DNA from: Isoperla grammatica
Lineage: Eukaryota; Arthropoda; Insecta; Plecoptera; Perlodidae
DNA: 64,000 nt
Direction of reading: 5' to 3'
NCBI GenBank assembly: GCA_945910005.1
Contig: CAMDTW010000613.1
Coordinates: 1-64,000 of the forward strand
Shown: positions 1-12,423 of the stretch, in pieces
Layout: every line of letters begins with the position of its first letter
Position numbering within the stretch: position 1 is the stretch's first letter
Program-made: the position numbers and the translations under genes
The notes under the pieces: model-generated
Told to the model about the DNA's origin: nothing
The model's input: only the letters and a program-made list of their open reading frames with translations
The model's database searches: none

Positions 1-623
1 GTTGAAAAATAATAATGTTAGTGTGCATTCTGAAAGAGTATTATGAAAATGCATAAATTGAGTTTTTTGGTCGTTTTTGGTTAAAATATGAATAAAATAT
101 AGAAATTGGCTGATTTTAGTCTATCTACCACAAACTTCCAGTTTTAAGAGGAATCTTGCATACGGCTGGGATTCCTAAGGGTTTCAACCAAATTGCACAA
201 ATCGTTGTTTTAGAGCGTTTCAGGCTCCAATAAGCACAATTTGTCCATTTCGTCACATTTCGATAACTTCTATAGAAGTTACACTCTCCGTTGAAAAATA
301 AGAATTATATTTTGCATTCTTCAAGAGTATTATGAAAATGCATAAATTGAGTTTTTTGGTCGTTTTTGGTTAAAATATGGATAAAACATAGAAATTGGCT
401 GATTTCAGTCTATCTACCACAAACTTCGAGTTTTAAGAGGAATCTTGCATACAGCTGGGATTCCTAAGTGTTTCAACCAAAGTTGACAAATCGTTGTTTT
501 AAAGCGTTTCAGGCTCTAATAAGCACAATTTGTCCATTTCGTCTTATTTCGATTACTTCTATAGAAGTTACACCCTCCGTTGAAAAATAAGAATTATAGG
601 CTGCATTCTTCAAGAGTATAATG

Positions 624-677
624 AAAATGCATAAATTGAGTTTTTTCGTCGTTTTTGGTTAAAATATGCATAAAAAA
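624..677 (+). other. Roughly 10-bp-phased A/T tracts (example site)
   Basis: In the monomer at 579 the tracts A4, A3, T6, T5, A4 and A6 are centred near offsets 47.5, 56, 65.5, 76, 84.5 and 96.5, spaced about 8.5-12 bp apart. Tracts phased with the helical turn are known to bend DNA. Every full monomer keeps this stretch, with A4 of GTTAAAATATG and A6 of CATAAAAAATAG varying slightly by type. Confidence 0.6.
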
Positions 678-841
678 TAGAAATTGGCTGATTTCAGTCT
701 ATCTACCACAAACTTCCAGTTTTAAGAGGAATCTTGCATACGGCTGGGATTCCTAAGGGTTTCAACCAAATTGCACAAATCGTTGTTTTAGAGCGTTTAA
801 GGCTCCAATAAGCACAATTTGTCCATTTCGTCACATTTCGA

Positions 842-859
842 TAACTTCTGTAGAAGTTA
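842..859 (+). other. 18-bp dyad at the end of each monomer (example site)
   Basis: Offset 264-281 of the monomer holds TAACTTCTATAGAAGTTA, a perfect 18-bp palindrome in many monomers (for example near 1132 and 1710). The example here has G for A at one central base. Variants are TAATTTC (E, J), TTACTTC (B', L) and TAACTACTTTAGAAGTTA (K; two of nine pairs lost). It recurs every 289 bp in both orientations. Its role is unknown; dyads are possible protein-binding or cruciform-forming sites. Confidence 0.85.
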
Positions 860-1445
860 CACCCTCCGTTGAAAAATAAGAATTATAGGCTGCATTCTTC
901 AAGAGTATAATGAAAATGCATAAATTGAGTTTTTTCGTCGTTTTTGGTTAAAATTTGCAATAAATATAGAAATTGGCTGATTTTAGTCTATCTACCACAA
1001 ACTTCCAGTTTTAAGAGGAATCTTGCATACGGCTGGGATTCCTAAGGGTTTCAACCAAATTGCACAAATCGTTGTTTTAGAGCGTTTCAGGCTCCAATAA
1101 GCACAATTTGTCCATTTCGTCACATTTCGATAACTTCTATAGAAGTTACAACCTGCGTCGAAAAATAAGAATTATAGGTTGCATTCTTCAAGAGTATAAT
1201 GAAAATGCATAAATTGAGTTTTTTCGTCGTTTTTGGTTAAAATATGCATCAAAAATAGACATTGGCTGATTTCAGTCTATCTACCACAAACTTCCAGTTT
1301 TAAGATGAATCTTGCATACGGCCGGGATTCCTAAGGGTTTCAACCAAAGTTGACAAATCGTTGTTTTAAAGCGTTTCAGGCTCCAATAAGCACAATTTGT
1401 CCATTTCGTCACATTTCGATAATTTCTATAGAAGTTACAACCTCC

Positions 1446-4400
1446 GTCGAAAAATAAGAATTATAGGTTGCATTCTTCAAGAGTATAATGAAAATGCATA
1501 AATTGAGTTTTTTCGTCGTTTTTGGTAAAAATATGCATAAAAAATAGAAATAGGCTGATTTCAGTCTATCTACCACAAACTTCCAGTTTTAAGAGGAATC
1601 TTGCATACGGCCGGGATTCCTAAGGGTTTCAACCAAAGTTGACAAATCGTTGTTTAAGAGCGTTTCAGGCTCCAATAAGCACAATTTGTCCATTTCGTCA
1701 CATTTCGATAACTTCTATAGAAGTTACACCCTCCGTTGAAAAATAAGAATTATAGGCTGCATTCTTCAAAAGTATAATGAAAATGCATAAATTGAGTTTT
1801 TTCGTCGTTTTTGGTTAAAATATGCATAAAATATAGAAATTGGCTGATTTCAGTCTATCTACCACAAACTTCCAGTTTTAAGAGGAATCTTGCATACGGC
1901 TGGGATTCCTAAGGGTTTCAACCAAATTGCACAAATCGTTGTTTTAGAGCGTTTCAGGCTCCAATAAGCACAATTTGTCCATTTCGTCACATTTCGATAA
2001 CTTCTATAGAAGTTACACTCTCCGTTGAAAAATAAGAATTATATTTTGCATTCTTCAAGAGTATTATGAAAATGCATAAATTGAGTTTTTTGGTCGTTTT
2101 TGGTTAAAATATGGATAAAACATAGAAATTGGCTGATTTCAGTCCATCTACCACAAACTTCGAGTTTTAAGAGGAATCTTGCATACAGCTGGGATTCCTA
2201 AGTGTTTCAACCAAAGTTGACAAATCGTTGTTTTAGAGCGTTTCAGGCTCCAATAAGCACAATTTGTCCATTTCGTCACATTTCGATTACTTCTATAGAA
2301 GTTACACCCTCCGTTGAAAAATAAGAATTATAGGCTGCATTCTTCAAGAGTATAATGAAAATGCATAAATTGAGTTTTTTCGTCGTTTTGGTTAAAATAT
2401 GCATAAAAAATAGAAATTGGCTGATTTCAGTCTATCTACCACAAACTTCCAGTTTTAAGAGGAATCTTGCATACGGCTGGGATTCCTAAGGGTTTCAACC
2501 AAAGTTGACAAATCGTTGTTTTAGAGCGTTTCAGGCTCCAATTAACACAATTTGTCCATTTCGTCACATTTCGATAATTTCTATAGAAAATACACCCTCC
2601 GTCGAAAAATAAGAATTATAGGTTGCATTCTTCAAGAGTATAATGAAAATGCATAAATTGAGTTTTTTTCGTCGTTTTTGGTTAAAATATGCATAAAAAA
2701 TAGAAATTGGCTTATTTCAGTCTATCTACCACAAACTTCCAGTTTTAAGAGGAATCTTGCATACGGCTGGGATTCCTAAGGGTTTCAACTAAATTGCACA
2801 AATCGTTGTTTTAGAGCGTTTCAGGCTCCAATAAGTACAATTTGTCCATTTCGTCACATTTCGATAACTTCTATAGAAGTTACACCCTCCGTCGAAAAAT
2901 AAGAATTATAGGTTGCATTCTTCAAGAGTATAATGAAAATGCATAAATTGAGTTTTTTCGTCGTTTTTGGTTAAAATATGCATAAAAAATAGAAATTGGC
3001 TGATTTCAGTCTATCTACCACAAACTTCCAGTTTTAAGAGGAATCTTGCATACGGCCGGGGTTCCTAAGGGTTTCAACCAAAGTTGACAAATCGTTGTTT
3101 TAGAGCGTTTCAGGCTCCAATAAGCACAATTTGTCCATTTCGTCACATTTCGATAATTTCTATAGAAGTTACACCCTCCGTCGAAAAATAAGAATTATAG
3201 GTTGCATTCTTCAAGAGTATAATGAAAATGCATAAATTGAGTTTTTTCGTCGTTTTTGGTAAAAATATGCTTAAAAAATAGAAATAGGCTGATTTCAGTC
3301 TATCTACCACAAACTTCCAGTTTTAAGAGGAATCTTGCATACGGCCGGGATTCCTAAGGGTTTCAACCAAAGTTGACAAATCGTTGTTTAAGAGCGTTTC
3401 AGGCTCCAATAGCACAATTTGTCCATTTCGTCACATTTCGATAACTTCTATAGAAGTTACACCCTCCGTTGAAAAATAAGAATTATAGGCTGCATTCTTC
3501 AAGAGTATAATGAAAATGCATAAATTGAGTTTTTTCGTCGTTTTTGGTTAAAATATGCATAAAATATAGAAATTGGCTGATTTCAGTCTATCTACCACAA
3601 AACTTCCAGTTTTAAGAGGAATCTTGCATACAGCTGGGATTCCTAAGGGTTTCAACCAAATTGCACAAATCGTTGTTTTAGAGCGTTTCAGGCTCCAATA
3701 AGCACAATTTGTCCATTTCGTCACATTTCGATAACTTCTATAGAAGTTACACTCTCCGTTGAAAAATAAGAATTATATTTTGCATTCTTCAAGAGTATTA
3801 TGAAAATGCATAAATTGAGTTTTTTGGTCGTTTTTGGTTAAAATATGGATAAAACATAGAAATTGGCTGATTTCAGTCCATCTACCACAAACTTCGAGTT
3901 TTAAGAGGAATCTTGCATACAGCTGGGATTCCTAAGTGTTTCAACCAAAGTTGACAAATCGTTGTTTTAGAGCGTTTCAGGCTCCAATTAGCACAATTTG
4001 TCCATTTCGTGACATTTCGATTACTTCTATAGAAGTTACACCCTCCGTTGAAAAATAAGAATTATAGGCTGCATTCTTCAAGAGTATAATGAAAATGCAT
4101 AAATTGAGTTTTTTCGTCGTTTTGGTTAAAATATGCATAAAAAATAGAAATTGGCTGATTTCAGTCTATCTACCACAAACTTCCAGTTTTAAGAGGAATC
4201 TTGCATACGGCTGGGATTCCTAAGGGTTTCAACCAAAGTTGACAAATCGTTGTTTTAGAGCGTTTCAGGCTCCAATTAACACAATTTGTCCATTTCGTCA
4301 CATTTCGATAACTTCTATAGAAGTTACACCCTCCGTCGAAAAATAAGAATTATAGGTTGCATTCTTCAAGAGTATAATGAAAATGCATAAATTGAGTTTT

Positions 4401-4912
4401 TTCGTCGTTTTTGGTTAAAATATGCATAAAAAATAGAAATTGGCTGATTTCAGTCTATCTACCACAAACTTCCAGTTTTAAGAGGAATCTTGCATACGGC
4501 TGGGATTCCTAAGGGTTTCAACCAAATTGCACAAATCGTTGTTTTAGAGCGTTTCAGGCTCCAATAAGTACAATTTGTCCATTTCGTCACATTTCGATAA
4601 CTTCTATAGAAGTTACACCCTCCGTCGAAAAATAAGAATTATAGGTTGCATTCTTCAAGAGTATAATGAAAATGCATAAATTGAGTTTTTTCGTCGTTTT
4701 TGGTTAAAATATGCATAAAAAATAGAAATTGGCTGATTTCAGTCTATCTACCACAAAATTCCAGTTTTAAGAGGAATCTTGCATACGGCCGGGGTTCCTA
4801 AGGGTTTCAACCAAAGTTGACAAATCGTTGTTTTAGAGCGTTTCAGGCTCCAATAAGCACAATTTGTCCATTTCGTCACATTTCGATAATTTCTATAGAA
4901 GTTACACCCTCC
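1446..4912 (+). repeat. Tandem duplication of 6-mer F-G-B'-H-I-J
   Basis: Starts are F 1446, G 1735, B' 2024, H 2313, I 2601, J 2891, then F 3180, G 3468, B' 3758, H 4047, I 4335, J 4624. The period is 1734 bp (1446 to 3180; 2024 to 3758; 2313 to 4047). Type marks repeat in the same order: GTTTAAGAGCG in F, TATATTTTGC in B', the single-base-deleted GTCGTTTTGGTT and CAATTAACAC in H, AAGTACAATTTG in I, and CCGGGGTTCC in J. The order F to J is half of the 12-mer at 12424, so this looks like an internal duplication by unequal exchange. Confidence 0.9.
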
Positions 4913-7512
4913 GTCGAAAAATAAGAATTATAGGTTGCATTCTTCAAGAGTATAATGAAAATGCATAAATTGAGTTTTTTCGTCGTTTTTAGTTAAAATA
5001 TGCATAAAAAATAGAAATTGGCTGATTTCAGTCTATCTACCACAAACTTCCAGTTTTAAGAGGAATCTTGCATACGGCTGGGATTCCTAAGGGTTTCAAC
5101 CAAAGTTGACAAATCGTTGTTTTAGAGCGTTTCAGGCTCCAATAAGCAAAATTTGTCCATTTCGTCACATTTCGATAACTACTTTAGAAGTTACACCAAC
5201 CGTTGAAAAATAATAATGTTAGTGTGCATTCTGAAAGAGTATTATGAAAATGCATAAATTGAGTTTTTTGGTCGTTTTTGGTTAAAATATGCATAAAATA
5301 TAGAAATTGGCTGATTTTAGTCTATCTACCACAAACTTCCAGTTTTAAGAGGAATCTTGCATACGGCCGGGATTCCTAAGGGTTTCAACCAAAGTTGACA
5401 AATCGTTGTTTTAGAGCGTTTCAGGCTCCAAAGGGCACAAATTGTCCATTTCGTCACATTTCGATAACTTCTATAGAAGTTACACCCTCCGTTGAAAAAT
5501 AAGAATTATAGGCTGCATTCTTCAAGAGTATTATGAAAATGCATAAATTGAGTTTTTTGGTCGTTTTTGGTTAAAATATGGATAAAACATAGAAATTGGC
5601 TGATTTCAGTCTATCTACCACAAACTTCGAGTTTTAAGAGGAATCTTGCATACAGCTGGGATTCCTAAGTGTTTCAACCAAAGTTGACAAATCGTTGTTT
5701 TAAAGCGTTTCAGGCTCCAATAAGCACAATTTGTTCATTTCGTTACATTTCGATTACTTCTATAGAAGTTACACCCTCCGTTGAAAAATAAGAATTATAG
5801 GCTGCATTCTTCAAGAGTATAATGAAAATGCATAAATTGAGTTTTTTCGTCGTTTTGGTTAAAATATGCATAAAAAATAGAAATTGGCTGATTTCAGTCT
5901 ATCTACCACAAACTTCCAGTTTTAAGAGGAATCTTGCATACGGCTGGGATTCCTAAGGGTTTCAACCAAAGTTGACAAATCGTTGTTTTAGAGCGTTTCA
6001 GGCTCCAATTAACACAATTTGTCCATTTCGTCACATTTCGATAACTTCTATAGAAGTTACACCCTCCGTCGAAAAATAAGAATTATAGGTTGCATTCTTC
6101 AAGAGTATAATGAAAATGCATAAATTGAGTTTTTTCGTCGTTTTTGGTTAAAATATGCATAAAAAATAGAAATTGGCTGATTTCAGTCTATCTACCACAA
6201 ACTTCCAGTTTTAAGAGGAATCTTGCATACGGCTGGGATTCCTAAGGGTTTCAACCAAATTGCACAAATCGTTGTTTTAGAGCGTTTCAGGCCCTAATAA
6301 GTACAATTTGTCCATTTCGTCACATTTCGATAACTTCTATAGAAGTTACACCCTCCGTCGAAAAATAAGAATTATAGGTTGCATTCTTCAAGAGTATAAT
6401 GAAAATGCATAAATTGAGTTTTTTCGTCGTTTTTGGTTAAAATATGCATAAAAAATAGAAATTGGCTGATTTCAGTCTATCTACCACAAACTTCCAGTTT
6501 TAAGAGGAATCTTGCATACGGCCGGGGTTCCTAAGGGTTTCAACCAAAGTTGACAAATCGTTGTTTTAGAGCGTTTCAGGCTCCAATAAGCACAATTTGT
6601 CCATTTCGTTACATTTCGATAATTTCTATAGAAGTTACACCCTCCGTCGAAAAATAAGAATTATAGGTTGCATTCTTCAAGAGTATAATGAAAATGCATA
6701 AATTGAGTTTTTTCGTCGTTTTTGGTTAAAATATGCATAAAAAATAGAAATTGGCTGATTTCAGTCTATCTACCACAAACTTCCAGTTTTAAGAGGAATC
6801 TTGCATACGGCTGGGATTCCTAAGGGTTTCAACCAAAGTTGACAAATCGTTGTTTTAGAGCGTTTCAGGCTCCAATAAGCACAATTTGTCCATTTCGTCA
6901 CATTTCGATAACTACTTTAGAAGTTACACCAACCGTTGAAAAATAATAATGTTAGTGTGCATTCTGAAAGAGTATTATGAAAATGCATAAATTGAGTTTT
7001 TTGGTCGTTTTTGGTTAAAATATGCATAAAATATAGAAATTGGCTGATTTTAGTCTATCTACCACAAACTTCCAGTTTTAAGAGGAATCTTGCATACGGC
7101 CGGGATTCCTAAGGGTTTCAACCAAAGCTGACAAATCGTTGTTTTAGAGCGTTTCAGGCTCCAATAAGCACAAATTGTCCATTTCGTCACATTTCGATAA
7201 CTTCTATAGAAGTTACACCCTCCGTTGAAAATTAAGAATTATAGGCTGCATTCTTCAAGAGTATTATGAAAATGCATAAATTGAGTTTTTTGGTCGTTTT
7301 TGGTTAAAATATGGATAAAACATAGAAATTGGCTGATTTCAGTCTATCTACCACAAACTTCGAGTTTTAAGAGGAATCTTGCATACAGCTGGGATTCCTA
7401 AGTGTTTCAACCAAAGTTGACAAATCGTTGTTTTAAAGCGTTTCAGGCTCCAATAAGCACAATTTGTTCATTTCGTTACATTTCGATTACTTCTATAGAA
7501 GTTACACCCTCC
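4047..7512 (+). repeat. Tandem duplication of 6-mer H-I-J-K-A'-L
   Basis: Starts are H 4047, I 4335, J 4624, K 4913, A' 5202, L 5491, then H 5780, I 6068, J 6357, K 6646, A' 6935, L 7224. The exact period is 1733 bp (4047, 5780, 7513). It overlaps the second F-to-J copy, so the two duplications were layered. K ends with ACTACTTTAGAAG and ACCAACCG. A' starts with ATAATGTTAGTG and has ATGCATAAAATATAG. L has ATGGATAAAACATAG, CTTCGAG and TTGTTCATTTCG. An F (7513) and an O monomer (7801, with GCATAAATTAAG) follow. Confidence 0.9.
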
Positions 7513-8089
7513 GTTGAAAAATAAGAATTATAGGCTGCATTCTTCAAGAGTATAATGAAAATGCATAAATTGAGTTTTTTCGTCGTTTTTGGTAAAAATA
7601 TGCTTAAAAAATAGAAATAGGCTGATTTCAGTCTATCTACCACAAACTTCCAGTTTTAAGAGGAATCTTGCATACGGCCGGGATTCCTAAGGGTTTCAAC
7701 CAAAGTTGACAAATCGTTGTTTAAGAGCGTTTCAGGCTCCAATAGCACAATTTGTCCATTTCGTCACATTTCGATAACTTCTATAGAAGTTACACCCTCC
7801 GTTGAAAAATAAGAATTATAGGCTGCATTCTTCAAGAGTATAATGAAAATGCATAAATTAAGTTTTTTCGTCGTTTTTGGTAAAAATATGCTTAAAAAAT
7901 AGAAATAGGCTGATTTCAGTCTATCTACCACAAACTTCCAGTTTTAAGAGGAATCTTGCATACGGCTGGGATTCCTAAGGGTTTCTACCAAAGTTGACAA
8001 ATCGTTGTTTTAGAGCGTTTCAGGCTCCAATAAGCACAATTTGTCCATTTCGTCACATTTCGATAACTACTTTAGAAGTTACACCAACC

Positions 8090-10978
8090 GTTGAAAAATA
8101 ATAATGTTAGTGTGCATTCTGAAAGAGTATTATGAAAATGCATAAATTGAGTTTTTTGGTCGTTTTTGGTTAAAATATGAATAAAATATAGAAATTGGCT
8201 GATTTTAGTCTATCTACCACAAACTTCCAGTTTTAAGAGGAATCTTGCATACGGCTGGGATTCCTAAGGGTTTCAACCAAATTGCACAAATCGTTGTTTT
8301 AGAGCGTTTCAGGCTCCAATAAGCACAATTTGTCCATTTCGTCACATTTCGATAACTTCTTTAGAAGTTACACCAACCGTTGAAAAATAATAATGTTAGT
8401 GTGCATTCTGAAAGAGTATTATGAAAATGCATAAATTGAGTTTTTTGGTCGTTTTTGGTTAAAATATGCATAAAATATAGAAATTGGCTGATTTTAGTCT
8501 ATCTACCACAAACTTCCAGTTTTAAGAGGAATCTTGCATACGGCCGGGATTCCTAAGGGTTTCAACCAAAGTTGACAAATCGTTGTTTTAGAGCGTTTCA
8601 GGCTCCAAAGGGCACAAATTGTCCATTTCGTCACATTTCGATAACTTCTATAGAAGTTACACCCTCCGTTGAAAAATAAGAATTATAGGCTGCATTCTTC
8701 AAGAGTATTATGAAAATGCATAAATTGAGTTTTTTGGTCGTTTTTGGTTAAAATATGGATAAAACATAGAAATTGGCTGATTTCAGTCTATCTACCACAA
8801 ACTTCGAGGTTTAAGAGGAATCTTGCATACAGCTGGGATTCCTAAGTGTTTCAACCAAAGTTGACAAATCGTTGTTTTAAAGCGTTTCAGGCTCCAATAA
8901 GCACAATTTGTTCATTTCGTTACATTTCGATTACTTCTATAGAAGTTACACCCTCCGTTGAAAAATAAGAATTATAGGCTGCATTCTTCAAGAGTATAAT
9001 GAAAATGCATAAATTGAGTTTTTTCGTCGTTTTTGGTTAAAATATGCATAAAAAATAGAAATTGGCTGATTTCAGTCTATCTACCACAAACTTCCAGTTT
9101 TAAGATGAATCTTGCATACGGCTGGGATTCCTAAGGGTTTCAACCAAATTGCACAAATCGTTGTTTTAGAGCGTTTCAGGCTCCAATAAGCACAATTTGT
9201 CCATTTCGTCACATTTCGATAATTTCTGTAGAAGTTACACCCTCCGTTGAAAAATAAGAATTATAGGCTGCATTCTTCAAGAGTATAATGAAAATGCATA
9301 AATTGAGTTTTTTCGTCGTTTTTGGTTAAAATATGCATAAAAAATAGAAATTGGCTGATTTCAGTCTATCTACCACAAACTTCCAGTTTTAAGAGGAATC
9401 TTGCATACGGCTGGGATTCCTAAGGGTTTCAACCAAATTGCACAAATCGTTGTTTTAGAGCGTTTCAGGCTCCAATAAGCACAATTTGTCCATTTCGTCA
9501 CATTTCGATAACTTCTATAGAAGTTACACCCTCCGTCGAAAAATAAGAATTATAGGTTGCATTCTTCAAGAGTATAATGAAAATGCATAAATTGAGTTTT
9601 TTCGTCGTTTTTGGTTAAAATATGCATCAAAAATAGACATTGGCTGATTTCAGTCTATCTACCACAAACTTCCAGTTTTAAGAGGAATCTTGCATACGGC
9701 CGGGATTCCTAAGGGTTTCAACCAAAGTTGACAAATCGTTGTTTTAGAGCGTTTCAGGCTCCAATAAGCACAATTTGTCCATTTCGTCACATTTCGATAA
9801 TTTCTATAGAAGTTACAACCTCCGTCGAAAAATAAGAATTATAGGTTGCATTCTTCAAGAGTATAATGAAAATGCATAAATTGAGTTTTTTGGTCGTTTT
9901 TGGTTAAAATATGGATAAAACATAGAAATTGGCTGATTTCAGTCCATCTACCACAAACTTCGAGTTTTAAGAGGAATCTTGCATACAGCTGGGATTCCTA
10001 AGTGTTTCAACCAAAGTTGACAAATAGTTGTTTTAGAGCGTTTCAGGCTCCAATAAGCACAATTTGTCCATTTCGTTACATTTCGATTACTTCTATAGAA
10101 GTTACACCCTCCGTCGAAAAATAAGAATTATAGGTTGCATTCTTCAAGAGTATAATGAAAATGCATAAATTGAGTTTTTTCGTCGTTTTTGGTTAAAATA
10201 TGCATCAAAAATAGACATTGGCTGATTTCAGTCTATCTACCACAAACTTCCAGTTTTAAGAGGAATCTTGCATACGGCCGGGATTCCTAAGGGTTTCAAC
10301 CAAAGTTGACAAATCGTTGTTTTAGAGCGTTTCAGGCTCCAATAAGCACAATTTGTCCATTTCGTCACATTTCGATAATTTCTATAGAAGTTACAACCTC
10401 CGTCGAAAAATAAGAATTATAGGTTGCATTCTTCAAGAGTATAATGAAAATGCATAAATTGAGTTTTTTCGTCGTTTTTGGTAAAAATATGCTTAAAAAA
10501 TAGAAATAGGCTGATTTCAGTCTATCTACCACAAACTTCCAGTTTTAAGAGGAATCTTGCATACGGCCGGGATTCCTAAGGGTTTCAACCAAAGTTGACA
10601 AATCGTTGTTTAAGAGCGTTTCAGGCTCCAATAGCACAATTTGTCCATTTCGTCACATTTCGATAACTTCTATAGAAGTTACACCCTCCGTTGAAAAATA
10701 AGAATTATAGGCTGCATTCTTCAAGAGTATAATGAAAATGCATAAATTAAGTTTTTTCGTCGTTTTTGGTAAAAATATGCTTAAAAAATAGAAATAGGCT
10801 GATTTCAGTCTATCTACCACAAACTTCCAGTTTTAAGAGGAATCTTGCATACGGCTGGGATTCCTAAGGGTTTCTACCAAAGTTGACAAATCGTTGTTTT
10901 AGAGCGTTTCAGGCTCCAATAAGCACAATTTGTCCATTTCGTCACATTTCGATAACTACTTTAGAAGTTACACCAACC
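8090..10978 (+). repeat. 10-monomer HOR derivative with chimeric monomer
   Basis: Starts are A 8090, A' 8379, L 8668, C 8957, N 9246, E 9535, chimera X 9824, E 10113, F 10402, O 10690. The next A is at 10979, giving a 2889-bp unit. Two A-class monomers stand side by side, unlike in the 12-mer. X sits between two E monomers with very similar ends, as expected if a monomer was inserted or converted by unequal exchange. Confidence 0.85.
9824..10112 (+). repeat. Chimeric monomer X (E start fused to B' body)
   Basis: The first ~60 bases (GTCG start, TAGGTTGC, GTATAATG) match E/F-class monomers. From TTTTTTGGTCG onward the body is B' (ATGGATAAAACATAG, CAGTCCATC, CTTCGAG, CAGCTGGG, CGATTAC). The switch lies near 9885-9893 inside the shared GCATAAATTGAGTTTTTT stretch. 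The same chimera is at 41854-42142. This copy alone has AAATAGTTG instead of AAATCGTTG. Confidence 0.85.
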
Positions 10979-12423
10979 GTTGAAAAATAATAATGTTAGT
11001 GTGCATTCTGAAAGAGTATTATGAAAATGCATAAATTGAGTTTTTTGGTCGTTTTTGGTTAAAATATGAATAAAATATAGAAATTGGCTGATTTTAGTCT
11101 ATCTACCACAAACTTCCAGTTTTAAGAGGAATCTTGCATACGGCTGGGATTCCTAAGGGTTTCAACCAAATTGCACAAATCGTTGTTTTAGAGCGTTTCA
11201 GGCTCCAATAAGCACAATTTGTCCATTTCGTCACATTTCGATAACTTCTATAGAAGTTACACTCTCCGTTGAAAAATAAGAATTATATTTTGCATTTTTC
11301 AAGAGTATTATGAAAATGCATTAATTGAGTTTTTTGGTCGTTTTTGGTTAAAATATGGATAAAAAATAGAAATTGGCTGATTTCAGTCTATCTACCACAA
11401 ACTTCCAGTTTTAAGAGGAATCTTGCATACGGCCGGGGTTCCTAAGGGTTTCAACCAAAGTTGACAAATCGTTGTTTTAGAGCGTTTCAGGCTCCAATAA
11501 GCACAATTTGTCCATTTCGTCACATTTCGATAACTTCTATAGAAGTTACACCCTCCGTCGAAAAATAAGAATTATAGGTTGCATTCTTCAAGAGTATAAT
11601 GAAAATGCATAAATTGAGTTTTTTCGTCGTTTTTGGTTAAAATATGCATAAAATATAGAAATTGGCTAATTTTAGTCTATCTACCACAAACTTCCAGTTT
11701 TAAGAGGAATCTTGCATACGGCCGGGATTCCTAAGGGTTTCAACCAAAGTTGACAAATCGTTGTTTTAGAGCGTTTCAGGCTCCAATAAGCACAAATTGT
11801 CCATTTCGTCACATTTCGATAACTTCTATAGAAGTTACACCCTCCGTTGAAAAATAAGAATTATAGGCTGCATTCTTCAAGAGTATTATGAAAATGCATA
11901 AATTGAGTTTTTTGGTCGTTTTTGGTTAAAATATGGATAAAACATAGAAATTGGCTGATTTCAGTCTATCTACCACAAACTTCGAGTTTTAAGAGGAATC
12001 TTGCATACAGCTGGGATTCCTAAGTGTTTCAACCAAAGTTGACAAATCGTTGTTTTAAAGCGTGTCAGGCTCCAATAAGCACAATTTGTTCATTTCGTCA
12101 CATTTCGATTACTTCTATAGAAGTTACACCCTCCGTTGAAAAATAAGAATTATAGGCTGCATTCTTCAAGAGTATAATGAAAATGCATAAATTGAGTTTT
12201 TTCGTCGTTTTTGGTTAAAATATGCATAAAAAATAGAAATTGGCTGATTTCAGTCTATCTACCACAAACTTCGAGTTTTAAGAGGAATCTTGCATACAGC
12301 TGGGATTCCTAAGTGTTTCAACCAAAGTTGACAAATCGTTGTTTTAAAGCGTTTCAGGCTCCAATAAGCACAATTTGTTCATTTCGTCACATTTCGATTA
12401 CTTCTATAAAAGTTACACCCTCC
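10979..12423 (+). repeat. Scrambled segment with several recombinant monomers
   Basis: Starts are 10979 (A), 11268 (B start with TATATTTTGC, then AAAAATAG and a J-like CCGGGGTTCC body), 11557 (GTCG/TAGGTTGC start, then an A' body with ATGCATAAAATATAG and a private GGCTAATTTTAG), 11846 (L), and 12135 (C start then L body: CTTCGAG, CAGCTGGG). At least three of the five monomers are mosaics of types that are pure elsewhere. Confidence 0.8.

Larger units (their letters stand above)
1..1445 (+). repeat. HOR segment A-B-C-D-E
   Basis: Monomer starts are A 1, B 290, C 579, D 868 and E 1157. A is marked by AATAATAATGTTAGTGTGC after the start box. B is marked by TATATTTTGC, ATGGATAAAACATAG and CAGCTGGG. 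C is marked by TAGGCTGC and TCTGTAGAAG. D is marked by TTTGCAATAAATATAG. E is marked by ATGCATCAAAAATAGACATT and an ACAACC end. Private changes such as GTCTTATTTC (541) and GTTTAAGGCTCC (796) are shared with the copy at 57008-58452, so that copy is recent. Confidence 0.9.

Noticed and set aside
820..850. CENP-B box
   Set aside because: ATTTCGTCACATTTCGAT matches the TTCG start and one A of the known core (TTCGnnnnAnnCGGG) but lacks the CGGG part. No better match was seen on either strand.
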